NCBI GenBank assembly: GCA_009885535.1
Contig: VFKL01000021.1
Location: 1 to 41,159 of the forward strand
Source of the DNA: Chitinophagaceae bacterium
GTDB lineage: Bacteria > Bacteroidota > Bacteroidia > Chitinophagales > Chitinophagaceae
Direction of reading: 5' to 3'
Length of the DNA stretch: 41,159 nucleotides
Made by a program: the position numbers and the translations under genes. Under the pieces are notes generated by a model, which was not told the DNA's origin, did no database searches, and saw only the letters and a list, made by a program, of their open reading frames with translations. Shown piece by piece: positions 32,589 to 41,159 of this stretch. Within the stretch, counting starts at the first letter, position 1. Each line of letters begins with the position of its first letter.

Positions 32589-33326
32589 ATGTCTGAAAAA
32601 TATTACAGGGGAAAAATTACATACATCAACAACGACAAGCAAATTGCTACGATTGAATATATCACAGGAAATAAATCCAAGAATATTCAGGCGATTATAG
32701 ATGATAAACAACAGGAGAAATATGTACAACTTAAATTGATTAAAAAGCCACATCGTTTTTTGGTTGGAGATAATGTAAAATTTATTATAAAAAAATCTAG
32801 TGCGGGTGTATTTTTTGCAGACCATGTATTGTATGAATTTAACAATGCGCTTGAAGTATTGATTAATAAAGCCCAAATAACCAATAAATTTTTAGGGTAT
32901 ATTAAGCAAGTAGATGATCAATATTTTATTAAAGAAATTGAAAGTTATTTATTCTTCCCTTTGCGTGTGTATAAATATGAAATCCCTCCAACCGAAACCG
33001 AAACTGATAGGGCGGTCACATTTAAACTAACTAACTTAGAAAAGTCGGACAAGATTTCTGCAGAATTATTTAATCATCAATATACGCCTGGCTTTTTAAT
33101 TGCCATAAAACAATCCAAAAAAGAAGAACCAATTGAAGCGGTTGTTTCAAAAATTACACCCTTTGGTTTGTTTGTTGTTTTAGCTGAATCAGAAATTGAA
33201 TGTAAAATTGTAATTGATGAAGGAATAGATCAAAAATTAAAATCTGCAGAAATTATTTTAGGAGCATCATTAATGGTTAAGATAAAACATTTAACACCAG
33301 ATAGATTGGTTGTTGAATTGGTTTAA
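32589..33326 (+). CDS. OB-fold / S1-like RNA-binding-type hypothetical protein
   Basis: 245 residues with no signal peptide. The first 35 residues (YRGKITYINNDKQIATIEY) resemble a cold-shock-type beta-barrel start. The C-terminal 65 residues (VVSKITPFGLFVVLAESEIE, then LGASLMVKIKHLTPDRLVVE) resemble an S1 RNA-binding domain. The centre (LVGDNVKFIIKK, and on) could be another OB fold. This architecture suggests RNA or nucleic-acid binding, but I do not know a named family. The promoter box four bases before the ATG supports this start. It ends at a terminator shared with the convergent lipoprotein gene. Confidence 0.75.
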   Translation: MSEKYYRGKITYINNDKQIATIEYITGNKSKNIQAIIDDKQQEKYVQLKLIKKPHRFLVGDNVKFIIKKSSAGVFFADHVLYEFNNALEVLINKAQITNKFLGYIKQVDDQYFIKEIESYLFFPLRVYKYEIPPTETETDRAVTFKLTNLEKSDKISAELFNHQYTPGFLIAIKQSKKEEPIEAVVSKITPFGLFVVLAESEIECKIVIDEGIDQKLKSAEIILGASLMVKIKHLTPDRLVVELV

Positions 33327-33352
33327 CCATTGTAAATATTGATCTTTTACAT

Positions 33353-33389
33353 AAAAAAAATGCCCACTGAAAACAGCGGGCATTTTTTA
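33353..33389. terminator. bidirectional terminator between convergent genes
   Basis: TGCCCACTG (33361-33369) pairs with CAGCGGGCA (33374-33382) with one mismatch; eight A before and six T after serve both strands. Confidence 0.88.
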
Positions 33390-33401
33390 AAACAGTCTTC
33401 T

Positions 33402-35222
33402 CTATTGAGTTCTACGAATTCTGAAGGTACATGATGTATTGTAAATTGTGTTCGTTGGCCCGCCTCCAATTAAAGCACCTGTAAAATTTCCAGCAATGAA
33501 TTGACCAACATTTCCGTATTCTGTAATTTGTACATTGATTGGTGTTGTTATTGAGGTTGTGTCGTTTCCAACGTGTGAAGTATTAAAATTCATCAACTGC
33601 TGTGTACTTCCAGCAGAAATATTTGCTTCAGAAATTTGTAAATATGTTTGATTAAAAATCGTAGATCCGCTTCCTTGTCTACCGCTTAACCAAATTGAAA
33701 CTGGGGTTGTTTGTGTATTTATAAAAAAACTAAAAGAATCTACCGGCGATGAATAGTTGTAGTCTGTTCCGTTAATATTTAAATTGATGAATTGCTCCGT
33801 TGTGGTACCGCATACTTGTATATTTGGAACGGTATTATTTCCTGTATTTATCGTAAAATTTAAAGGAGCGCTTTGTTGATTGCTTGAATTGTCTTCAGCT
33901 ATAAATGTTACACTTTCTGAATTTCCATTGCATAAAAGATTCGAAAAATTGTAGGTACCTGTTGAGCTGAGGTTGTATCTAAAATATTGATTGTTTTTAA
34001 GCATGATGATATAGCCATTTGAAACTGCTGCATTGTTGCAATCTGTAACAGTTCCTGAAATACTGGCCGTTTGTGTAGTTGTGTTTGGAATGCTAAGGTT
34101 TCCTAAAGAAACATTTGCATTAAGTGTGTTGAACGTTTGTGTAAACGCTGCAGTGCCACAATTAATTTGGGTAAATACTTCCAATTTCAAATTTGCATTA
34201 TTTGGAACAGCACCAGCCACAAATCCGCTAGAATCCGTTAAGCCGTATCTATAATTTTGAGGGTAGTTTACATCAGTAATTTTTACCCATGCAAAAGGAA
34301 TAGGTGCGCCTGCTTCATTTACTAAAGTGCAGTTGAATTGAACAAAATTACTTGGCACATCGCAATTCCAAAATGAAAAATGCGCTACATCTCCAACATA
34401 ATTATTGCCCACTTTTGTAGCTGATCCTTCTTCTTTCCATAAACCATTTGATTCATCAAAATACCATAATGGAATTGAAGTTGGTGCGGTGCTGCTTAAA
34501 GAACTTGGAATTGGAAAAGTTAGGGTTGCTTTTTTACCTGAAGCAATTTGCAGAACTTGACCATGGTCGCCAGTTAATTCAACGGCCACCATGCCAAAAG
34601 ATTGTAATACTTGCATTGAGCCCGCTACGTTTATACCCCTTAAATCCCCTGGCATAATTGAATTGATATCAGATGTTGTTGGATTAATCCATGAAGCCGA
34701 TACGTAAACGGTTCCGCTATAAGGGTTACTATTTGAAGAAAGCAAATCTTGAATTCCATTTATAGGAAAATCAATTTTCATTCCATTTGATAAGCTTATT
34801 GTTCCGCCATTTAATCCGTTGAAAGTTCCGCTGTTTAATTTTGGAATTAATTTAATTCTAAAAAATGCAGATTTATTTTCTGTTGCAATATATGTTTTGA
34901 TACCAGGAAAATATCCTGATTTTTTTACGGTAACAACTGCAGCTGTTTTAACAACATTTACATTTTTAACTGAGAAGTAACCGTAATCATCTGTTGTTGT
35001 AGTTTTGTCATAAACAACTACTGAAGCACCTGCAACAGCTTGATTATTTTCATCAACAACAAAGCCAGATACAGATGAATTTATTTTGGTGGTTAAATTC
35101 GGAATTTGGTTGATGTTATCAATTAAGGTTTCATCTAAATCTTTTTGGCAAGACCATAATGCTGTTGCTGCAATTAAAAGAACTAGAAAACTTTTGAAAG
35201 AAGAAGAAATAAAATTTTTCAT
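33402..35222 (-). CDS. carboxypeptidase-regulatory-like domain lipoprotein
   Basis: 606 residues. The signal ends in a lipobox ALWSC with the acylated Cys at 25. A CarboxypepD_reg-like beta-sandwich follows (VSGFVVDENNQAVAGASVVV, about residues 50-125), then all-beta sequence rich in Ser, Thr and Asn, with a second such repeat around 385-470 (ISGTVTDCNNAAVSNGY). Probably a surface or periplasmic outer-membrane lipoprotein; ligand unknown. It is the last gene of a minus-strand set with an ECF sigma factor and a barrel protein, suggesting that the sigma factor controls it. Confidence 0.85.
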   Translation of the reverse strand: MKNFISSSFKSFLVLLIAATALWSCQKDLDETLIDNINQIPNLTTKINSSVSGFVVDENNQAVAGASVVVYDKTTTTDDYGYFSVKNVNVVKTAAVVTVKKSGYFPGIKTYIATENKSAFFRIKLIPKLNSGTFNGLNGGTISLSNGMKIDFPINGIQDLLSSNSNPYSGTVYVSASWINPTTSDINSIMPGDLRGINVAGSMQVLQSFGMVAVELTGDHGQVLQIASGKKATLTFPIPSSLSSTAPTSIPLWYFDESNGLWKEEGSATKVGNNYVGDVAHFSFWNCDVPSNFVQFNCTLVNEAGAPIPFAWVKITDVNYPQNYRYGLTDSSGFVAGAVPNNANLKLEVFTQINCGTAAFTQTFNTLNANVSLGNLSIPNTTTQTASISGTVTDCNNAAVSNGYIIMLKNNQYFRYNLSSTGTYNFSNLLCNGNSESVTFIAEDNSSNQQSAPLNFTINTGNNTVPNIQVCGTTTEQFINLNINGTDYNYSSPVDSFSFFINTQTTPVSIWLSGRQGSGSTIFNQTYLQISEANISAGSTQQLMNFNTSHVGNDTTSITTPINVQITEYGNVGQFIAGNFTGALIGGGPTNTIYNTSCTFRIRRTQ

Positions 35223-35283
35223 TTACTTGTTTTTAAAAATTAGGAATTGAAGTTAAGATTCAATGTTTGTATTTTTCGTTGCC

Positions 35284-36765
35284 TTATTTATTTTTATTTT
35301 TAAGATTCATTCTCACGCCTAAACGCAAACCACTCGTAATAAATCGTTGTTTAAAATGCGTGGTTTCTTTATTCATCAAAGAAAAATTGTATCTAAAATA
35401 TGGTTCAGTAAACAGACTAAACTTATTGTTAACTTGATAAACGATAGACATTGAACCGATACAACCTAAACCAATATTCGTTTTAAGTTGATATGCTTTT
35501 GAAAGTGTGGAAGCGTTTATTGCAATGGGTTGTGAATCGCTGTTTAAAACATCTCCTTTATAAAAGCTTCTTATATTCATTACAACGCCTGCATTAACAA
35601 TAAAATCCCAGTTGTTTTTTTTCCAACCATATCCAATTGAAATAGGCAGATCAATCGTTCTGTATTTGTTATAGGTGGTTTTATATCGTGTGCTTTCGGT
35701 TTTGTAAATGTCAACGGTATCGCCTGATGCGTTGGTAACATAAATGATTTGAATGATGTTTCCTTTTGAAAACTTAAACTGTTCATTTATTTGACTGAAA
35801 TTTAATCCTGTACTAAAGTTGAAATGCTTACCAAATTCTTTTACATATCTTAATCCTGCACTAAAAGACAATTGAGATGAAGTAACCTCGTTTCTATTTT
35901 TCAAATAGATTGAATTTGCAGAATCTGAAAACTGACGATTAATAAAATCTACACTGCTGTAAAAGTCTACATAACTTTTGTTTTCTTTATTATTAAAATC
36001 CGGACAAGGGATGGTCAATTTAGGTAGAGGTTTTGTATTTACTTTTAAAGAAATAAGACTTGATTTCTTTAAAAATTCGGCTTGAAAATCAAGATTATTT
36101 TTTAAGTAAACATCAGTTTCATCAAGCATTTCGTCTATTTCAGCGTTTTGAATATGTACTTTTTTGTGCGCGTTTAAATGATTGTGTTTGTTTTTCTTAT
36201 TGTTTGTTGAAACTAAATCCTTGCTATTATCTATTGAAGGAATTAAGTTATTTTTTGCTTGTTTATTTCCTTTTTTATTTAAAGAAAAATCCGAATTAGA
36301 ATCTATTGCGTTTGAAGAAACAGCTATTTTTTTATTGATAAATGAATTGTTATTTGTAGAAGTTATTTGAACCGTTTTTTTGGAAATATCATTGTTTGAT
36401 TTCAATTCGGTGAGGTTATTTTGAACAACGCCATCATTATTTTTAGAATCAACAGGTTGAATTTTTGGTGATAATTTTTTGGGTTGAATGGTGTTTACTA
36501 CAATTCCATTATTTGCAAGGATTTCATTTGAGCTTGTTTTATTTTTAAAGAATTGAGTAGAAAAAAGAACCGAGCCACCAACAATAGAAAGCGCAATTAA
36601 TCCCAAAAAGATAAAATTTCTTTGGGTCATATTAAAAAACCAAAAACCAAAACGTTTTTTATTTTTCTTTTGGGCAGCTATTTTACTCCAAACATCATTA
36701 GTTACTTCACCTTCCATGTGAAGCATTTGCTGTTTGATTAAGTCGTCGAATAATTTATTTTTCAT
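35284..36765 (-). CDS. inner-membrane-anchored outer-membrane-beta-barrel-type protein, possible anti-sigma
   Basis: 493 residues. The N terminus (about 1-48) is cytosolic-looking, with LFDDLIKQQMLHMEGEVTND. A membrane span follows (about 50-70, FIFLGLIALSIVGGSVLF), then a long Asn/Lys/Ser-rich linker. From about residue 270 there is an outer-membrane-beta-barrel-like domain (LSFSAGLRYVKEFGKHFNF, ISIGYGWKKNNWDF) ending in LRLGVRMNL. Bacteroidota encode such proteins beside ECF sigma factors, with the N-terminal part suggested to bind sigma. That role is inferred from position: the ECF gene is 118 bases upstream on the same strand. Confidence 0.75.
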   Translation of the reverse strand: MKNKLFDDLIKQQMLHMEGEVTNDVWSKIAAQKKNKKRFGFWFFNMTQRNFIFLGLIALSIVGGSVLFSTQFFKNKTSSNEILANNGIVVNTIQPKKLSPKIQPVDSKNNDGVVQNNLTELKSNNDISKKTVQITSTNNNSFINKKIAVSSNAIDSNSDFSLNKKGNKQAKNNLIPSIDNSKDLVSTNNKKNKHNHLNAHKKVHIQNAEIDEMLDETDVYLKNNLDFQAEFLKKSSLISLKVNTKPLPKLTIPCPDFNNKENKSYVDFYSSVDFINRQFSDSANSIYLKNRNEVTSSQLSFSAGLRYVKEFGKHFNFSTGLNFSQINEQFKFSKGNIIQIIYVTNASGDTVDIYKTESTRYKTTYNKYRTIDLPISIGYGWKKNNWDFIVNAGVVMNIRSFYKGDVLNSDSQPIAINASTLSKAYQLKTNIGLGCIGSMSIVYQVNNKFSLFTEPYFRYNFSLMNKETTHFKQRFITSGLRLGVRMNLKNKNK

Positions 36766-36883
36766 GTGTTATGTTTAAGTCAAAATGAAAAATTCAAAAA
36801 TTGTTGATTCCTTTTTTAAATTTTTACTTTTTACTTTTTAATTATACTTTCATTTATTCTGCTTCGAAATTCATTTAGTTATT

Positions 36884-37432
36884 TTATCTTATTACTACTT
36901 TATTCATTTCCAATATTTGTTTTTGCAGCATGTTTCTAGCTTTTGCAAGTTGACTTCTGCTGGTGCCGGAATTTATTTTTAATAGTTCGGCGATTTCATC
37001 ATGTTTATACCCTTCAATGACGTATAAATTAAAAATCAATCTATAGCCGTCGGGTAATTTATTTATAAGGTTTAAAATTTCTTTTTCGCCTAAATCGCTT
37101 AAAGAATCCGCCTCATGAAAATAGTTTTCTTCATAATTGGATTCGTCGTTAAATGATTTTTCGTAAGTAAATCGAATTAAGCTATATTTTTTTAAAGCCA
37201 CATTTACCACAATTTTTCTAATCCACCCTTCAAAAGAACCCTCATGTTTAAACTGATGAATTTTTTCAAACACTTTACAAAAAGCTTCAATTAAAATTTC
37301 TTCGGCATCCACTTCATTACGGGCATAGCGAAGACATACACCCATCATACGTTTGGAGTAAAGGTCAAAAACTGATTTTTGAGCAACATGTTCCTGACGG
37401 ACGCAACCTTTTATTAATTGTTGTTCTGTCAA
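36884..37432 (-). CDS. ECF-type RNA polymerase sigma factor
   Basis: 182 residues. Region 2 is at about 20-75 (LYSKRMMGVCLRYARNEVDA, EEILIEAFCKVFEKI, GSFEGWIRKIVVNVALKKY). Region 4 is a helix-turn-helix at about 125-170 (LPDGYRLIFNLYVIEGYKHD, EIAELLKINSGTSRSQLAKA). It fits the Bacteroidota ECF group beginning MTEQELIKGC. The start is TTG at 37432, giving MTEQQLIKGCVRQ; no in-frame ATG precedes it. It lies upstream of the barrel and lipoprotein genes, its likely targets. Confidence 0.92.
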   Translation of the reverse strand: MTEQQLIKGCVRQEHVAQKSVFDLYSKRMMGVCLRYARNEVDAEEILIEAFCKVFEKIHQFKHEGSFEGWIRKIVVNVALKKYSLIRFTYEKSFNDESNYEENYFHEADSLSDLGEKEILNLINKLPDGYRLIFNLYVIEGYKHDEIAELLKINSGTSRSQLAKARNMLQKQILEMNKVVIR

Positions 37433-37599
37433 TATATAATTGGGTTAAATGATTTTAATGAGAGATACGTGTAGAATAGATTTCGTTGCCTACTCTAAAA
37501 ATTCAATAGGTAAAAGGTACGAAATAGAAAGAATAGATAGAATTAAAATCGGGTATAAAAAATCCATTTTAAATGAACAGACAGTTTAAAAAATTTATA

Positions 37600-37698
37600 A
37601 ACCGTTAAAACGGTTGTGGAGAAGTTTTGTTTTTATAGCCCACGGTTTAAACCGTGGGTTGTAGAATAGGTTGAAAATCTGTAATGGTTTCAACCATT
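37600..37698 (+). repeat. REP-like palindrome cluster, best-preserved copy
   Basis: AACCGTTAAAACGGTT (37600-37615), a perfect 20-bp CCCACGGTTTAAACCGTGGG (37639-37658) and AATGGTTTCAACCATT (37683-37698). Three different palindromes in the same order and near the same spacing as at 21.2 kb. Confidence 0.85.
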
Positions 37699-37724
37699 TA
37701 TTTTTTTCGGAATATAAAGAATCG

Positions 37725-37777
37725 GGTAAAAAAAATTCCATGTTTAGTAAACCTTTCAAGGGTTTCTTAACATGGAA
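37725..37777 (-). terminator. intrinsic terminator of rho
   Basis: TTCCATGTT (37736-37744) pairs with AACATGGAA (37769-37777), with an inner AAACC/GGTTT stem. On the minus strand seven T follow. It lies 40 bases after the rho stop codon. Confidence 0.85.
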
Positions 37778-37816
37778 ATTAAATTCAGGTATGAGATAAA
37801 AAATAAAAAATTTGTT

Positions 37817-39484
37817 TTACCCATTCATCGACGTCAGGAACTCAGCATTGTCTTTTGTTCCTTTCATGTTTTTCAACAACATATTGATGGCTTCTTCAGG
37901 ATTCATATCAGCCAAATGTTTGCGCAAAATCCACATGCGTTTGAATGTGTCTTTATCAAGTAATAAATCATCACGTCTTGTAGAAGAAGAAACAATATCA
38001 ATAGCAGGGAATATTCTTCTGTTCGATAATTTTCTTTCTAGTTGAAGTTCCATGTTGCCAGTACCTTTAAACTCTTCAAAAATCACTTCATCCATTTTAC
38101 TTCCGGTATCAACTAAAGCAGTTGCGATAATGGTAAGCGATCCACCATTTTCAATTTTTCTGGCAGCACCAAAGAATTGTTTTGGTTTTTGCATGGCATT
38201 GGCTTCTACCCCACCCGATAAAACCTTTCCGCTAGAAGGTGCTACCGTATTGTGTGCACGCGCCAAACGAGTAATTGAATCTAAAAGAATAACAACATCA
38301 TGTCCGCATTCTACCAAACGTTTTGCTTTTTGTAAAGCAATGGTTGAAACTTTAACGTGTTTTTCTGCTGGCTCATCAAAAGTAGAAGCGATTACTTCTG
38401 CTTTTACGCTTCTTTCCATATCGGTAACCTCCTCAGGTCTTTCATCTACAAGCACAATCATCAAATAACATTCTGGATGATTTTCAGCAATTGCGTTTGC
38501 CAATTCTTTCAGCAACATGGTTTTACCTGTTTTAGGTTGCGCAACAATCAATCCACGCTGCCCTTTACCGATTGGCGTAAACAGGTCCATAATTCTGGTA
38601 CTATAATTATCCGAACTGGTCGTAAGGTTTAATTTTTCGAAAGGGAATAACGGAGTAAGGTAATCGAAGGGAACGCGATCGCGAACTTCTTCCGGACTTT
38701 TGCCGTTTATCGTTTCTACTTTTAATAGTGCGAAATATTTTTCACCTTCTTTTGGTGGACGAACAGATCCATAAACGGTATCACCTGTTTTTAAACCAAA
38801 AAGTTTTATTTGAGAAGGTGAAACATAAATATCATCCGGACTAGACAAATAATTATAATCGCTGCTCCTTAAAAATCCGTAACCATCAGGCATCATTTCA
38901 AGTACGCCTTCACCCAATACAATACCATCGAATTCGATATTAAAAACCGGTGCTGTATATTTTTGTTGTTGATATTTTTGTTGAGGGTACTTTGGATTTT
39001 GTTGTTCGATATTTATTTCAGGTTGTTGAATATCTTCTTCCTGAAGCATTTGAGCAATTGCTGCTGGAACAGTAGTTTGTTCGCTAGTGATGGGTTGTAG
39101 ATCAGCTTCAGCATCATTAGTAATTACCGGTTCAGCTTTTGGTTTTTTAGCAATTACTTTTTTGGGTTTAGCAGTTGCAGCTGGAACAGCAATTGGTTGT
39201 TCCACTTTGGTTTCTACTTGATTAGCTACTGGTTCTTCAGTAAATAAAGTGGAAGGCTCTGGTGTTGTTCCTTTTTTTACGGGTTCTTTTACAATTCTTT
39301 TTCTTTTAGGCTTATCTGCTCCGTCGGCATCATTTTTTACTTCTTGCGAGCCAGTTTGTTTTTCCATAATTGCAGCAATTAAATCTGTTCTTGATAAATC
39401 TTTTGAGTTTGAGATGTTGAATTGATCAGCAATATCGGTCAATTCTAAAACGAGCATGTCGTTCAGCTGTGATAAATTATACAT
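37817..39484 (-). CDS. rho: transcription termination factor Rho
   Basis: 555 residues; hexameric RNA-dependent ATPase. The N terminus has a Rho_N helix bundle ([18 protein letters not shown], ..[10 protein letters not shown]). An insert of about 130 residues follows that is rich in Lys, Pro, Glu and Gln ([31 protein letters not shown]). The primary RNA-binding domain starts with [20 protein letters not shown]. The ATPase core has PKTGKT with K321, [14 protein letters not shown], and [12 protein letters not shown]. The insert is a known trait of Bacteroidota and Actinobacteria Rho and may be disordered or phase-separating; that is inference. No neighbouring gene is linked. Confidence 0.97.
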   Translation of the reverse strand: MYNLSQLNDMLVLELTDIADQFNISNSKDLSRTDLIAAIMEKQTGSQEVKNDADGADKPKRKRIVKEPVKKGTTPEPSTLFTEEPVANQVETKVEQPIAVPAATAKPKKVIAKKPKAEPVITNDAEADLQPITSEQTTVPAAIAQMLQEEDIQQPEINIEQQNPKYPQQKYQQQKYTAPVFNIEFDGIVLGEGVLEMMPDGYGFLRSSDYNYLSSPDDIYVSPSQIKLFGLKTGDTVYGSVRPPKEGEKYFALLKVETINGKSPEEVRDRVPFDYLTPLFPFEKLNLTTSSDNYSTRIMDLFTPIGKGQRGLIVAQPKTGKTMLLKELANAIAENHPECYLMIVLVDERPEEVTDMERSVKAEVIASTFDEPAEKHVKVSTIALQKAKRLVECGHDVVILLDSITRLARAHNTVAPSSGKVLSGGVEANAMQKPKQFFGAARKIENGGSLTIIATALVDTGSKMDEVIFEEFKGTGNMELQLERKLSNRRIFPAIDIVSSSTRRDDLLLDKDTFKRMWILRKHLADMNPEEAINMLLKNMKGTKDNAEFLTSMNG

Positions 39485-39755
39485 AATAAGTTGAAAATGC
39501 GTTGTTCAAATGTTATACGCTTAAAAAAAGATGTGGTTGAAAATTTGTTGATGAAGGAAAAGGTTTTCAATGAAGCGATTAGATTGGGATTTATCTTATC
39601 AACCATTTCCAACACAATATTAAGTAGATTTTGTTTAATAAAAGAACTTTTTATTGATTTTTTATTAAATGCGGCATAAAAAAATTAGCTCAGCTTTGAA
39701 ATGATCGATTAAAAAAGAAAATTGGATATAAATGAAAGATGCGGGATGCTGTATA

Positions 39756-40029
39756 GCATTTAGAAAAAATTTGAAATATTGATTTCTAAATGATAATTTT
39801 TGGAAAACAATCAAGCTTCTAACAATCATCGGTTAGGAAACCGGAAATATTCAAACCTCTATATAAACACCGGCTTGGAAGCCGGCGCTAGGAAGCATTT
39901 AGAAAAAATTTGAAATATTGATTTCTAAATGATAATTTTTGGAAAACAATCAAGCTTCTATCAATCAACGGTTAGGAAACCGGAAGTATTCAAACCTCTT
40001 TATAAACACCGGCTTGGAAGCCGGCGCTA
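39756..40029. repeat. tandem duplication of a 135-bp hairpin-bearing unit
   Basis: Units 39756-39890 and 39895-40029 have equal length, differ at only about five bases and are separated by GGAA. Each has an inverted CATTTAGAAA/TTTCTAAATG pair at its left end, GGTTAGGAAACC in the middle, and CCGGCTTGGAAGCCGG near its right end. Confidence 0.92.
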
Positions 40030-40035
40030 AAAAAA

Positions 40036-40061
40036 TAGCCCACCGTTTCAACGGTGGGCTA
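40036..40061 (+). repeat. CCCACCG palindrome, family member
   Basis: TAGCCCACCG...CGGTGGGCTA, a perfect palindrome except for its centre, directly after the 135-bp pair. Belongs to the same family as 6353, 6698, 6796, 21199 and 37636. Confidence 0.8.
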
Positions 40062-40113
40062 ACAAATAAAATGATATTTTTAAAACGAAATTTATTTTTT
40101 TGAACGTTCTCCC

Positions 40114-40158
40114 AACCTCTTTAACCTCACAAACCTCTTAAACGTCTCAAACCTCTTC
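40114..40158 (+). repeat. five 9-bp units (AACCTCnnn)
   Basis: AACCTCTTT, AACCTCACA, AACCTCTTA, AACGTCTCA, AACCTCTTC in register, ending two bases before the katG stop. Same unit as the array at 32449-32556. Confidence 0.8.
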
Positions 40159-40160
40159 TC

Positions 40161-41159
40161 CTAATACCTTCCAAGGTTCATCACCTTATTCCATGTGGCA
40201 ACAAAATCGTGAATGAATTTTTGTTGAGCATCTGCGCAAGCATATACTTCAGCAATGGCACGAAGTTCTGAATTAGAGCCAAAAATTAAATCAACACGTG
40301 TTCCGGTCCATTTTAATTCACCTGAAATACGATCGTGACCTTCAAATGCATCTGAAGCGCTTGAAGTTGCTTTCCAAGTTGTATTTAAATCCAATAAGTT
40401 GATAAAAAAGTCATTGCTTAATACATCAGTTTTTTTGGTAAATACACCATGATTTGAATGGTTGAAATTTGTGTTTAGTACACGCATTCCACCAAATAAA
40501 ACGGTCATTTCTGGAGCTGATAAAGTTAAAAGTTGTGCTTTATCAATCAGCATTTCTTCAGCAGAAACAGTGTATTTCTTTTTCATGTAGTTTCTAAATC
40601 CATCAGCGATTGGCTCTAAAAAGGCAAACGAATCAACATCGGTTTGTTCTTGAGTAGCATCTGCTCTACCTGCTGTAAAAGGAACCACAATTTCGTGACC
40701 TGCATTTTTCGCAGCAGCTTCAATTGCGGCGCAACCACCTAAAACAATCATGTCTGCTAATGAAATGGCTTTCCCATCAGTTTGAGCAGTATTAAAGGCG
40801 GTTTGAATTTTTTCAAGTGCATCAATTACATTACTAAGCTGAGCAGGATTATTAACTTCCCAATATTTTTGAGGCGTTAGGCGAATACGTGCGCCATCAG
40901 AACCACCACGTTTATCAGAACCTCTAAAAGTAGAAGCCGAAGCCCAAGCTGTAGAAACCAATTGTGAAATCGATAAACCTGAGGCTAATATTTTTGCTTT
41001 TAAATCAGCGATATCATTTTCATCAATCAGTTTATGTAAAAAAGCTGGAATCGGATCTTGCCAAATTAAAATTTCTGTTGGAACCTCTTTACCAAGGTAA
41101 CGTGCAATTGGTCCCATATCGCGGTGCGTTAATTTGAACCAAGCACGCGCAAAAGCATC
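40161..41159 (-). CDS. katG: catalase-peroxidase KatG, C-terminal part (5' end outside window)
   Basis: 333 codons including the stop, open to the right edge. The visible start [20 protein letters not shown] is inside KatG, just after the N-terminal heme domain. [56 protein letters not shown] and [16 protein letters not shown] are the C-terminal domain. The end [20 protein letters not shown] and then [10 protein letters not shown] is typical. KatG breaks down hydrogen peroxide. The heme and catalytic residues of the first domain are not visible. It ends close to a 9-bp repeat array and no terminator is evident. Confidence 0.96.
   Translation of the reverse strand, partial: DAFARAWFKLTHRDMGPIARYLGKEVPTEILIWQDPIPAFLHKLIDENDIADLKAKILASGLSISQLVSTAWASASTFRGSDKRGGSDGARIRLTPQKYWEVNNPAQLSNVIDALEKIQTAFNTAQTDGKAISLADMIVLGGCAAIEAAAKNAGHEIVVPFTAGRADATQEQTDVDSFAFLEPIADGFRNYMKKKYTVSAEEMLIDKAQLLTLSAPEMTVLFGGMRVLNTNFNHSNHGVFTKKTDVLSNDFFINLLDLNTTWKATSSASDAFEGHDRISGELKWTGTRVDLIFGSNSELRAIAEVYACADAQQKFIHDFVATWNKVMNLGRY

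Larger units (their letters stand above)
37433..37816. other. 384-bp gap between the ECF gene and rho
   Basis: Left part: the promoter side of the ECF gene, without a clear -7 box. Right part: three palindromes of the dispersed families (37600-37698), then the rho terminator. No gene is supported. Confidence 0.7.
39485..40160. other. 676-bp repeat-rich gap between rho and katG
   Basis: Left part: AT-rich and probably the rho promoter; one open frame on the plus strand here is judged spurious. Centre: two tandem 135-bp units. Right: a CCCACCG palindrome (40036-40061) and a five-unit 9-bp array (40114-40158) directly at the katG 3' end. Confidence 0.75.

Noticed and set aside
39491-39679. 62-codon open frame on the plus strand upstream of rho
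   Set aside because: AT-rich, Leu/Ile/Phe-heavy, no family resemblance, and placed over the probable rho promoter region; most likely chance.

Overview
The window is chromosomal DNA from a member of the Bacteroidota, most likely a Chitinophagaceae-like genus. The evidence is AT-rich sequence, a giant secreted protein with a type IX secretion (T9SS) C-terminal signal, near-absence of Shine-Dalgarno sequences, and repeated use of the Bacteroidota -7 promoter box TAnnTTTG. Rho has a long charged N-terminal insert, and there is an ECF sigma / barrel / lipoprotein locus typical of the group. I see no prophage, plasmid, CRISPR array, tRNA, rRNA or intact transposase gene.

Layout. 0-6.3 kb: one 2017-residue T9SS-exported SGNH-hydrolase protein with many repeat domains. 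6.3-7.4 kb: a gap rich in palindromic repeats. 7.4-14.3 kb: nadA, a DUF3089 hydrolase, a ChrA-type transporter, nadD-feoA, ybeY, two parS-like sites and mnmG. 14.6-18.7 kb: ssb, a small Zn-ribbon protein, and a minus-strand set of SulP transporter, beta-carbonic anhydrase and DUF985 cupin, plus a small exported protein. 18.8-22.1 kb (minus strand): fabG-like reductase, GH3-like protein, lptB. 22.35-23.7 kb: metF and a small unknown gene. 23.7-25.1 kb: an unusual apparently gene-poor block holding two tandem copies of a small transcription-unit-like module. 25.1-28 kb: CBS-domain cysteine/cystathionine synthase and amt. 28.6-32.2 kb: rplM-rpsI-rpsB-tsf-pyrH. 32.6-33.3 kb: an OB-fold/S1-like protein. 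33.4-37.4 kb (minus): ECF sigma factor, membrane-anchored barrel protein and carboxypeptidase-regulatory-like lipoprotein. 37.8-39.5 kb: rho. 40.2 kb to the end: the C-terminal part of katG, cut by the window edge.

Functional themes are housekeeping: NAD synthesis (nadA, nadD), tRNA/rRNA maturation (mnmG, ybeY), one-carbon and sulfur metabolism (metF, cbs), translation (ribosomal proteins, tsf), LPS export (lptB) and bicarbonate handling (SulP plus carbonic anhydrase).

The most unusual content is non-coding. The twin module at 23.9-25.1 kb has identical upstream boxes at conserved spacing, a promoter-proximal hairpin, a short peptide-coding-like segment present once in one copy and three times (52-bp period) in the other, and a terminator at the end of each. 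Other notable items are the parS pair before mnmG, several families of dispersed palindromes and 9-bp arrays, genes whose -7 box lies 3-6 bases before the ATG (probable leaderless mRNAs), one gene (tsf) with a full Shine-Dalgarno, and a terminator-like hairpin inside the cupin gene. All calls come from reading the sequence; no database search was possible.
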